Assembly (NCBI GenBank): GCA_027475525.1
Contig: JAMWFC010000055.1
Span: forward strand, 2,319,042 to 2,383,041
Length of the DNA: 64,000 nt
Source of the DNA: Macrolepiota albuminosa
Taxonomy: Eukaryota > Basidiomycota > Agaricomycetes > Agaricales > Agaricaceae
Direction of reading: 5' to 3'
This document shows positions 11,127 through 21,416 of the stretch, piece by piece; position 1 is the first letter of the stretch, and each line of letters opens with the position of its first letter. A program made the position numbers and the translations under genes. Below the pieces are notes generated by a model. That model saw only the letters and a list, made by a program, of their open reading frames with translations. It was not told the DNA's origin and searched no databases.

Positions 11127-11130
11127 CCAC
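11127..11130. repeat. Target-site duplication CCAC of gypsy-1 (left)
   Basis: CCAC directly precedes the LTR start TGATAGG. The same CCAC follows the 3' LTR at 33812-33815, restoring the Ngaro-1 sequence CCTGAACCACGTCGTC. Confidence 0.85.
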
Positions 11131-12248
11131 TGATAGGACCCCATACAGGAGCAGCGCATCAACGGCAGGCGACGGCAGGCTCGGCACCAGCTCCGGAAAT
11201 CTTGCTGCACTTGTTCTGAACTTAGCGCACGTGTTCTACCTATTTTAAGCCATTTCCGACGGCCGGACACGGCAAGAAGCAGAGCACTTGTTCTGAACTT
11301 AGCGCACGTGTTCTACCTATTTTAAGCCATTTCCGACGGCCGGACACGGCAAGAAGCAGATCCAATCAGTGATAGCGCCGATTGGCAGACAGAATGACAA
11401 CTGACAGATGGCATCAGTCACTACGGCAAGAAGCAGATCCAATCAGTGATAGCGCCGATTGGCAGACAGAATGACAACTGACAGATGGCATCAGTCACTA
11501 ACGACAGCGCTTAGCGAGAAGCCTGATGATCTATCAAGAACTGACGGACAGCTTGGCGTTTGACCTTGGCGTCTGACACCGCTTAGCGTCTCGATTTGGC
11601 GCCTGACATTGCTTAGGTACTCTGACGGACAGAAGGGTGATGGAGTGATGGTTTAGCTTCGCGATCTGTCGCCTGGCGTCGCTAAGGCTCTTGAATGGAC
11701 GGTAGGGATCTGAAACCGTTGGAGCTACCCCTTTGAAATTTTCTAGTTTACCGCACTCTGGCGTCATTAGCCACTGGCGACGGCGAACTCATTGTAGTAT
11801 AAAAGTACTTACCGACTTGTACATAGACCAAGAAGAGAACAATAGACCAGAGTTCACTACTCCCCTTTCTTCAGTCTCCCTTACGCTCAAGAGCTCATTT
11901 ATGCTACGGTCGGCAACGTCAAACTCATCGGCAGTTACAGACGCTCACCAACATTCGACACACTCGCGCCTTGCAATTACGGCAGGCATCATCGATGCTT
12001 AGACCTCGCTAAGCATACCGTGCTCTTGCCGCTCACATTGCCGTGTTCGCTTACCGCTCTTTCATAGGCGCTTTACCTTAGCGCTTTACACTTGCCGACT
12101 CCCTTACCGACTTTTACCCATTTTCACAGGCGCGTTCTCTGGGACCTGCCCGGGACTCCTCACATCACTTATAGCGCGCCCAACGCAAACTCTTGGTACG
12201 GTAACACCAAAGTTACATTTGTTGCTGACCAAACTTTGGGCGTCATCA
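11131..12248 (+). repeat. gypsy-1 5' LTR
   Basis: Begins TGATAGGACCCC and ends GGGCGTCATCA. It is 1118 bp, exactly 154 bp longer than the 3' LTR (964 bp); the excess is two 77-bp tandem duplications. TATAAAAG at 11798-11805 is a likely U3 core promoter. It is packed with TTRSCG-type hexamers. Confidence 0.93.
11207..11499. repeat. Two overlapping 77-bp tandem duplications in the 5' LTR (probable artefacts)
   Basis: The first pair is 11207-11283 and 11284-11360. The second is 11346-11422 and 11423-11499. Neither is present in the 3' LTR of the same element. Confidence 0.9.
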
Positions 12249-12628
12249 AATTGGAGCCCACCACGAGGGATCTCTAGGGCAGAATTCCGCCAGAAACCCG
12301 TCTCCAGCGTAGGCGCCGCCTGCTAGACCAGTCGGCAGAAGGCATAGCTCCTTCCCACCCATCAACTCCACAACCACCTGGTGCCTTACCGGGTCTCTCT
12401 CTTGCACAGGAACTACAGAACGCCACTGTAGACGCATTTCCTGATCTCTTCCCGCATTTCCTCGATTATAGCGCTGACGACCCCTTAGCGTCGCCCTTTA
12501 CCGTACCGCAACCAATCACCCCAATTACTCCGCTAACGCCTCTTTCTCAACTCATTTCGCTTACCCCGTCGCCAATCTCTAGAACCCCTTCCCCACTACT
12601 GCTAACCAAACTCGCTAACACAGTCGCT
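12249..12628 (+). other. gypsy-1 untranslated leader with primer-binding site
   Basis: The primer-binding site TGGAGCCCACCACGAGGG is at 12252-12269, three bases after the LTR, complementary to a tRNA 3' end in CCA; I cannot name the tRNA. The rest is leader before the gag ATG at 12629, with many CGCTAA/TTACCG-type words and no separate gene. Confidence 0.7.
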
Positions 12629-14938
12629 ATGGAACAACAAGTTCAGCGCATGCCGCCACGTAACCACTTCTCGGCACCGAAATGGGACGAGTCCAAGCCA
12701 TGGGAGCTCTCCCAGTATTTCAAGGAGTTGGAGTATTTATTCAGAGATTGTAACATTACCGACCATATGCAGATGAAGGAGTACGCGGCAAGATACGTAT
12801 CATATGACATGGCAGAGACATGGACAGGTTTGACTGAGTTTGCCGCCTTTGTTCCTGCCGCCCCACCTGTTCCAGCCCAAGGCGCTTCGTATGAGGACTG
12901 GAAGACGGCAGTAATCCAGCTGTACCCTGGCGCAGAGGAGGCTACCCGATACTCGGTAAACGAGCTGCAGAAACTAGTACAGGAATCATTCGACAGTGGC
13001 ACATCGTCTCTTGGCGCATTCTCCACGTATTACCGCGAGTTCCAGAAAATCGCTAGGTGGCTTCTGCAGAACGGCAAGCTCTATATTAACGAGGAACGTC
13101 GCCTGTTCCAACAAGGCATCCCAACTTCGCTTTGGACTTGTATTGCTTGTCGCCTAGAGATAGTTCATCAGGCCCATCACCCTGACGAGCCCTATAACGT
13201 TGCCAACGTCTTTGAAGCCGGTAAATGGGTTCTCAAGGGGACCGACACTGGTGTTGGTATACCACGCGCTAGGACAAGCCCACCCCCTGAGCAAACTAAC
13301 GGTATCATTCCCATCTCGCCCCCTCCTGCCGACTTCGTTAAGAAGGAGGATCTCAACGCTGCCGTTACCGCTGCTGTCGCCTCCGCTATGACACGTATCA
13401 AAACTATGATTACCACCAATCTCGCTAACCGACCCGCTAATGTACCCGCTAATGGCCCTTGCCATTTTTGTGGGGAAATTGGACACACTATGACTAGAGG
13501 ACGCTGCGTAACTTTAGAAAACTATATTCGGCAAGGAAGAATTCGACGGGCTATCGACGGCAAGATAGTTCTCACTACTGGCGCCATCATTCCCAACTAC
13601 CTGGACAAGAAGTCCTTCCAGGAACGAGTTGATGAATGGCATAGGCGCAACCCAGGACAGATCGTTACCGGCACACTTTCTGGCAATGCCAACCCCGACC
13701 CAGAACAGGCGACCCAACAGCAAATGGTTCACAAGGTCTTACATTTCAACAGCGTTGGCGACCATCCTACTTTCTCACGGGAAGAACGTATCGCCAAGCT
13801 CCAACAGGAGTTGGATTCGCTTAAGAATCAGGTCTTTGATGGGGTTGAAGTTAAGCAGCCCAAACAACCTCTTAAAGGATACAAGCCAATGCCTCCCGCT
13901 AGCAAGCTACCGACTCCTGCTCCTGCCGCACCGCCTGCCACTACCCCTGCTACTGCTCCAGAACCATCGTCATCCGCTACCGCTCCCAAACCACCTTTGC
14001 CGCCTCTCCATCCCTACTCAGGGATTCCCGACCGTTATCACGCACCCGCACAACGAAACTTTGCCGCTCCCAAGAAACGTCCTGAAGGTGGTTACCGACC
14101 TACCACGCCAATATTCGACATAGAAAAATCAAATCACGTCTTTAGCCGCATCATGAAAACCGCCGTCACCTTATCAGTAGAAGAACTTTGTAGTATTGCT
14201 CCTGACGTCCGCAACCAAGTCAAGACGGCGGTCACTTCCTGATGACCCTTGGCGACAGCCGTTGCCAAGGTTGATGAACTCGACGATGTGCTTCCTGGTT
14301 TCTCTGTTACCATCGACTCTTCCGACACTGATGAACCTCTTACCGACACCATCGCTAACGCCACCTCTGTGGACCCAGTGGAGACCTACCTTAGGTCAGT
14401 AGACCATGGAGAAGATCCAGCAATCCTTACCGTCGCCTAAGAATCGCACGCTATTCGCTCCGTCGCGCTAACCGTAGACAATAAGCACGAAGTAGAGGCA
14501 ATCGTGGATAGCGGTTCTCAAATCATTTCGATGGCAGCAGAAGTCGCTAACGATTTGGGCCTTATTTATGACCCTACAGTGATACTAAACATGCAGAGCG
14601 CTAACGGCACAGTAGACCGATCCCTAGGCCTCGCCAAGAATGTACCGTGCACCCTTGGCGACATTACGTTTTATCTCCAGATACACATCTTACGCTTCCC
14701 AGCATACGACCTGCTACTTGGCAGACCCTTTGACGTCTTGGCGCAATCAGTCGTCAAGACGGTTACCGACAACGAGACCACTTTAACTATTAGCGACCCC
14801 AATTCCGGAATCTGACAAACGGTGCCAACGTTCCCTAGGGGACAACGAAAAGGCGCCCGCGCTAAGCCCCCAGAGTTTACCGACCAACACGCCAATGAGC
14901 CTCCCCACCGGTGTTTTCACAGACCATCGAGGAGGTGA
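12629..14938 (+). pseudogene. gypsy-1 gag-protease, three in-frame stops
   Basis: ATG 12629 opens a retrotransposon gag (capsid-like region about residues 15-170). The zinc knuckle PCHFCGEIGHTMTRGRC begins at residue 278; its spacing C-x2-C-x4-H-x6-C is longer than the usual C-x2-C-x4-H-x4-C. The aspartic protease motif VDSGSQ (Asp near residue 627) and LLLGRPFD follow. Compared with gypsy-2, stops arose at 14240 (CGA to TGA), 14438 (CAA to TAA) and 14813 (CGA to TGA), all C-to-T changes and two of them at CpG. The final shared stop is 14936-14938, overlapping pol by 28 nt. Confidence 0.88.
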
Positions 14939-17900
14939 TTGGCAACGATCACGGAGATGTGGCGCTAACGCTGGAATATGACCATTCAACTGGTCTTGTA
15001 ACTGTTATGTCTACTGCTTTTCTTGACCAAAATGTTTTAACTACTTTACCCACTACCGACGCAGAGCCTACCCAGAAAAATCAAAACATTACCGACTCCT
15101 CTCTTGCCTACTTGTACCTTACCGCTTCTGAATCATTTCAAAATATTGCGTCTACCGATACGTATCTCACTACCCTTCCCGGAGCATCGTCTCCTGCCGT
15201 CCTTGGACTTGCCGCTCCTCAGGCTACGATTCCCCTTTCCACCTCTGTATATAACCAAGCTAACGCTCCCAAAAGGAAAGGGGTACAAGTTAAAAAGAAA
15301 TATAAGCCAGTTGCGCTTAAAACAAAACCCGTCGCTACGCACTCTCCCAAGACGTTTAGAATCGAGCGCCAGATCATTGGCGACCCTCTTGCCGACATGC
15401 CGACCTTATCACCGAATCCGCCACCCTTTCAGCCCACAGGACGTTTTACCGTGGAACACCAGCAGCAGTTCGCCAAGGAGCACAACACAGGATTTTTGAC
15501 CAAAGATGAGTTGAACGTCCTTACCGATCTTGTCGCTAAGCAAGACAAAGCCTTTGCTTGGGAGGACTCAGAATGCGGCAGCCTCCGCACAGACTTCTTC
15601 CCGCCTGTCGTAATCCCAACCATCCCTCACGTGCCGTGGACTGAGCACAACCGACCGTTACCGCCTGGGATCGAAGCCGAGGTCTGCCAAATCATTAGGA
15701 CTAAGATCAAGGCTGGCATCTACGAGCCCTCCAATAGTTCTTACCGCTCCTGTTGGTTCTGCATCCTCAAAAAGAACGGCAATCTACGCATAGTCCACAG
15801 TCTTGAGCCGCTGAATAGAGTTACCATACGACACTCTGGCGTACCGCCTTTCCCTGACCACGTTGCTGAGTCCTTTGCCGGGCGCATTTGTGGCGCCACC
15901 CTTGACCTTTATGTTGGCTACGATGAACGCCTGATACACCCTTCTTCCCGTGACCTCACCACTTTTCAAACTCCATTTGGCGCCTTGCGCCTAGTCACCT
16001 TACCGATGGGCTGGACAAACTCAGTCCCTATATTCCATGACGACATCACTTTTATCCTCCAACCCGAGATACCGCATAATGTCCTTAGCTTTATTGATGA
16101 CGTTGGCGTCAAAGGCCCCAAAGACTGGCGATTCGTAAATGGCTTACCGGCGGCCCATCCAGAGAACTCCAACATTCGCTTAGCGCTATGGGAGTTTTTC
16201 CAGCTGCTCAATCGAGTTCTCCAACGTATGAAGTATAGCGGTGGTACGTTTAGCGGTCACAAACTCCTCCTTTGCGCGCCAAGGTTCAAAATACTTGGTC
16301 ACATCTGCACTCCCGACGAGTCTCGCTTAGCACTCCTGGAGCGATGGGGTACTCGCCGCGACTTATCTGAAGTTCGCGCCTTTCTTGGTACCGTTGGCGT
16401 TCTTAGGATATTTGTCAAGAATTTCACCCATCGCGCACATGCCCTTAACCGACTCACCCGCGCTAACGAGCCCTTCGAATTTGGGCCAGACCAGGTCACT
16501 GCACAACGAGACTTAGTAAAAGCCCTACAAGACGCCAAACCCCTAGTCCCCATCGACTATAGCTCTGCCGACCCTGTTATCTTGGTGGTGGATACCTCGT
16601 ACATTGCCGTTGGCTACTTCTTGTGCCAGTGCCTTAGCGACAATCGGAAACAGCGACGCTACAACCGCTTTGGATCCATCACGCTAAACGACAGAGAGTC
16701 TCGCTACAGCCAGCCTAAGCTAGAACTCTATGGGCTCTTCAAAGCCTTCTGGTCGCTAAAGATGTATTTGATTGTCGTACGGAACCTTATTGTTGAAGTC
16801 GACGCTAGGTACATCAAAGGCATGCTGCAGAATCCCGATATCCAACCATCCGCTAGCATGAACCGGTGGGTAGTCGCCATCCTCATGTTTCACTTTGAGT
16901 TGGTACACGTCAAGAGCTCTTTCCACAGCCCAGATGGACTCTCTAGGCGACCACGGCAGCCTGGCGACCCGGCAGTGGACCCACAGGCTGATAGCGATTT
17001 CGAGGACTGGATCGACCGACTACATGGTTTCGTGCACCTCATACAACAACCAATCCCCCTACTACGACGGCAACAGCCTACCAGCATATTTTTACATCCC
17101 ATTATCTCTTACCGCCCTGAGATCTTTAGCGCACCCCACACATTCTACACGGCAAGCATTTTCGGTCAAAACTTGCCACCAGTAAAAGTCGTACAGGAAC
17201 CCCATCCGCTAAGAGAAGACAGCAAAAACCTGACCTACGATGCCGTTCCCCGATCCGCCAAGGCAATGGCGGAAGACAGTCGCTTGCTAGTAGTTGAACA
17301 ATGGATACGAGACCTTAAGCGACCCCCAGACCTTACCGACGAACAATACGCGAAATTTATCCGCTATGCTACCCGTTTCTTCTTTACCGACAACCGACTT
17401 TGGCGACGACATTGAGATGGCGCTCACAAGCTGATCATCAAGCCAGAAAGTCGCTTACGAGTCTTGCGCGCCATGCATGACGAGCTAGGACATAGAGGTC
17501 TGTACGCTACCCGAGCTTCTCTGCTAGAACGATTCTGGTGGCCACACGCTAGTGCCGACATCGCCTGGTACATTAGGACTTGCCACCTTTGCCAAATTCA
17601 ACAGACACGCCAAGTGCTCATCCCGCCAACCGTTGCAACGCCAGCTCCCCTCTTCAGCAAAATCTACGTCGATACCATGCACATGCCCAAATCTGGTCGC
17701 TACAAGTACATCATCCAAGGTCGTTGCTCGCTAATCCACTGGCCTGAATTTCAAATGCTCCAAAGAGAAAATACAGAGGCGGTCGCCAAGTGGCTATTTG
17801 AGGACATCATCTGCCGTTGGGGAGCGCTAAGAGAAATTGTCACGGATAACGGTGCGCCCATTATCAAAGCGCTAACATACCTCGCCAAGAAATACAACAT

Positions 17901-18645
17901 TCACCACATTCGAGTATCTGGCTACAACAAACGCGCCAATGGCCTGGTAGAGAGACCACACTTTGACGTTCGGCAAGCGCTTTTCAAGGCAGTCGATGGC
18001 GACGAGTCTCGTTGGAGTGAGGCAACTTACTCAGTATTTTGGTCGGAAAGAGTTACTATTCATAAGCGCATGGGTTGTTCTCCCTATTACGCGGCTACTG
18101 GCACCCATCTGTTACTCCCTGCCGACATTATAGAAGCGACCTACCTTCAGCCAGCACCCAACAGCATCTTAGCGACTACCGACCTGATCGCCAGACGAGC
18201 TATTGATCTCCAGCGAAGGAAAGAAGATTTAGAGCGACTCCATGAGGTAGTCTTTAGCGCCCGTCGCCAAGCAGCCCTACGATTCGAAATCGAGCATAGC
18301 GCTACCATCAAAGATTACAACTTCCCAAGAGGAGCGCTAGTACTTATGCGCAACTCCAAAATTGAAACCTTGTACAACAAGAAAATGCGCCCGCGCTATT
18401 TGGGACCTTTGGTAGTTATCTCTCGTAACCGTGGAGGCGCTTACATGCTCTGTGAATTAGATGGTTCAGTACTACATCGACCTGTTGCCGCCTTTCGCCT
18501 AGTGCCATACCTCGCTAGAGAACAAATCGACTTGCCGCTTGAAGCGCTAGATATTGACACCGCCAAGCTGAGAGAACTTGAAGAAACCGAATTATTGGAC
18601 GATAATGACTTGCCGACCCTAGTTGAAGAAGAAGAAAATGATTAG
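14911..18645 (+). pseudogene. gypsy-1 pol (RT, RNase H, integrase), one in-frame stop
   Basis: The frame is -1 relative to gag-protease and overlaps it by 28 nt (14911-14938), suggesting ribosomal frameshifting near GTGTTTTC. The reverse transcriptase has LDLYVGYDE and the catalytic SFIDDVG (Asp-Asp at about residues 396-397). RNase H Asp is at about 561, with ESRYSQPKLELYG and VEVDARY. The integrase has the H-H-C-C finger (HDELGHRG...CHLCQ), VDTMH (Asp about 921), TDNGAP (about 979) and VERPH (Glu about 1014). The tail RPRYLGPLVVI is integrase C-terminal. TGA at 17413-17415 replaces the CGA seen in gypsy-2, again C to T at CpG. Otherwise 1245 codons are open. It lacks five residues present in gypsy-2 after HICTPD. 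Confidence 0.92.
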
Positions 18646-19078
18646 AAAAGACTATATATTGATAAGCTCTTTCTTTCTATTACTTATCTTACTTATCTTT
18701 CTTGCCGATACTTACTGTACTATATTCCACAGACAATTCCTTACGTAGTCAAGTCGCAGCGCTAGCGTGTCGCCAGTGCTTAGTGCTCTGCGCAACTCTC
18801 GCCAAGGGTTTTTCGCTATGATGATTTACTGAGCGTTTCCCTTCTCCTCAAAATTTGTCTAAGTCCCTCACATATTACTGTTCTTGCTAAAACCTACCTT
18901 AGAATACTTGCCGCTTGCTTTCTCTATGCTTTACTTTTGTTGCTCTCTGCTATTGCGCTAACTCAGATTACGAGACTTATCCTTCCACTCGGCAAGAAAG
19001 CGGCAAGGTTTATATACGAGTGCGGTAACAACAACAAAAAAAAACATATACACGACGGCCTATCTACCCTAAGGTCCG
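18646..19078. terminator. Convergent 3' region between gypsy-1 pol and antisense gene
   Basis: 433 bp separate the pol stop from the stop codon of the antisense gene, so transcripts converge here. It is T-rich on the plus strand after pol (CTTTCTTTCTATTACTTATC) and should hold both 3' ends. No other gene seen. Confidence 0.4.
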
Positions 19079-20301
19079 TCAGTCTTCATCCTCGGGAAGT
19101 GGCAAGGAATCGTCAAAAGGCAGGAGATCGCCAACCTGAACATGGTTGAGGGCCTGCCACTCTAGCGCCTCGTTGCAGTCGGCTTGGTATTCTTCGAGAG
19201 TCTCCATGCTGCGAGTCAAGTTTGAATACTGGAGTTGTGAGGCCATGATTTGTTGCTGAACGCGCTCACGCTCGTGACTCAAGACCGCACACATGCTTGC
19301 CGCCCGTACTTCCAGCCACTCTATAACTTGAGGAGGGTACAGGGCCACCACGGGATAGACCAAGTCCTCCCCCTGCCACTCGTAAGAGTCGCCAGTGACT
19401 CTTGGCTGAGGCTGGGGGGTCCACGACAAAGGCCCACTCGAGCTCATCCAGAGCTGCATCGCTAAGTCGCCCTCGCTCATCCAGGGGGCGGCAGGCTCTA
19501 CCGTCGGCAACTCCTGGGACTCGCCAGGAACGTCCCGCAAGGTCTCCTCCATTTCCCCCTCGGCATCCTCATTGCCGCCCTCTACCTCCTCGTGACCTGG
19601 TGATCCTTCCCGTTTCTCCTCCTCCCCGGCTAACTCCTGCACGCCAGCAGGCTCTCCCATTACAACGTCGCCTTCATCTCCTGGGGCGCCAGCAGTCGAA
19701 ACATCGGCAGGCACGTCTTCAGGCAAGACGAGAGGGGACAGTAGGCGGCTGGGGCCAGCCTCACCGCTAACAGGAGGGAGGCGACTGGCGGCAAGGGCCT
19801 CTCCAAGCTCCCTCATCTCCGTGTCCTCAGCAGTTGGAGAGGAGGGGGGCGACTCGATGCGTACACGTTTGGCCTTACCCTTGCCCTTGCTTGGGGAGGG
19901 GGCCTTGCGTTTTTCCTGGCGCTCGCCAGCGCCGCGCTTGCCGACCGATTCCGATTCATCTCCTTGGCGCGTCGGCAGCGCCAAGGAGGACTTGCTAATC
20001 TTCGCCGCCCTCCCAGCGGCAACCTCCCTACGTTCCCCCTCAACAAACTCCCTCGCCCGCTTGACCAAAACCGCCCGGGAAAAAGTCTTCTCGACAAAGA
20101 CATCAGGCGCGCCGCCACGCTCACAACTCTTGGCGCCGTCGATCGTACAAGCACGCTTAAGAGTGCCGCAGCGGTAACAGGGTTGGGCGCCAGTGGGGAA
20201 CCAGCAACTTTCGGGGTCGTTATCGGCCCAGCATTTGTCACACTACCTTGCTTGAGAACAAAAATCATACAAAAAGGCTAAGACAACTTACCGCTCCACG
20301 C
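19079..20301 (-). pseudogene. gypsy-1 antisense gene, 3' part (last exon), cut off by gypsy-2
   Basis: The last exon runs from the acceptor just before TGTGACAAATGC (near 20243) down to TGA 19081-19079 and is open throughout. It encodes the complete cysteine cluster CDKCWADNDPESCWFPTGAQ...CYRCGTLKRAC (quoted in part), then KRAREFVEGERREVAAG, a basic nuclear-localisation-like stretch (GKGKAKRVRIES), an acidic Ser/Pro/Glu-rich region and a C-terminal helix (RSMETLEEYQADCNEALEWQ). The upstream exons lie beyond gypsy-2 at 31506-32678. Only the insertion of gypsy-2 (in exon 5, at 20298-20301) breaks this copy clearly. Confidence 0.85.
20298..20301. repeat. Target-site duplication ACGC of gypsy-2 (left)
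   Basis: ACGC directly precedes TGATGACGCC. The same ACGC follows the other LTR at 31506-31509. Joining the flanks restores exon 5 of the gypsy-1 antisense gene. Confidence 0.88.
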
Positions 20302-21245
20302 TGATGACGCCCAAAGTTTGGTCAGCAACAAATGTAGCGTTTATGTTACCGTACCAAGAGTGTGCGTTGGGCGTGCTAAAAGTGTGGTGAGGAGTCCCGG
20401 GCAGGTCCCAGAGAACGCGTCTGTGAAAAAGGGTAAAAGTCGGTAACGGGGTCGGCAAGTGTCAAGCGCTAAGGTAAAGCGCCTAAGAAAAGAGCGGTAA
20501 GTGAACACGGCAAGGTCAACGGCAAGAGCACGGTAAGCTTAGCGAGATCTAAGCGTCGATAATGCCTGCCGTAGTTGCAAGGCGCGAATAAGTCAAAGTT
20601 TAGCGAGAGTCTGCAACTGCCGACGAGTTCGACGTTGCCGACCGTAAATGAGCTCTTGAGCGTAAGGGAGACTGAAGTAAGTGGGGGAACTCTGGTCTAT
20701 TCGTCTGATGATGTATGTACAAGTCGGTAAGTAATATATATACTACAAGGAGTTCACCGTCGCCAGTGACCAACCATTGCCAAAGTGCGGTAAACTGGAA
20801 AATTTCATAGGGGTAGCTCCAACGGTTTCAGATCCCTACCGTCCATTCAAGAGCCTTAGCGACGCCAGGCGACAGATCGCGAAGCTAAACCATCACTCCA
20901 TCACCCTTCTGTCTGTCAGAACACCTAAGCGACGTTGGGCGCCAAATCAAGACGGTAAGCGGTGTCAGACGCCAAGGTCAAACGCCAAGCTGTCCATCAG
21001 TTCTTGATAGATCATCAAGCTTCTCGCTAAGCGCTGCCATCAGTGACTGATGCCATCTGTCAGTTGTCATTCCTGCTGCCGTCGGCGCTATCATTGATCG
21101 GATCTGCTTCTTGCCGTGCGAGGCCGTCGGGAATGGCTTAAAATGGGTAGAACACGTGCGCTAAGTTCGGAACGAGTGCGGCAAGGTTTCCGGAGCCGGT
21201 GCCGAGCCTGCCGTTGATGCGCCTAACCTGTATAGGGTCCTATCA
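20302..21245 (-). repeat. gypsy-2 3' LTR
   Basis: On the minus strand it starts TGATAGGACCC and ends GGGCGTCATCA; 944 bp. The polypurine tract lies next to it at 21246-21254. Confidence 0.93.
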
Positions 21246-21254
21246 TCTCCCCCC
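21246..21254 (-). other. gypsy-2 polypurine tract
   Basis: The plus strand reads TCTCCCCCC, i.e. GGGGGGAGA on the element's sense strand, immediately before the 3' LTR. It is the primer site for plus-strand DNA synthesis. Confidence 0.75.
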
Positions 21255-21416
21255 AACTGAAAAATTGACTGTCCTCAGTCACCAAATAAGGCTACCGTTA
21301 CCGTTTTTGTGACAAGTGGCCCGTGCGTTCTTGAGATTTGGTTTATAGTCCTGGCGCATGAGTTTGGACTTCGTCTCTCCTCCACATCTTTTTCCTGGCG
21401 CTCAAATAAAAAAAAT

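Noticed and set aside
11207..11499. Tandem enhancer-like repeats in the gypsy-1 5' LTR
   Set aside because: Absent from the 3' LTR of the same element and of period 77 bp like the other artefacts.
19250..20281. Plus-strand frames over the antisense gene of gypsy-1 (and mirror frames in gypsy-2 and gypsy-3)
   Set aside because: Shadows of the antisense gene's GC-rich last exon, with no motifs; the minus-strand frame has the conserved cysteine cluster.
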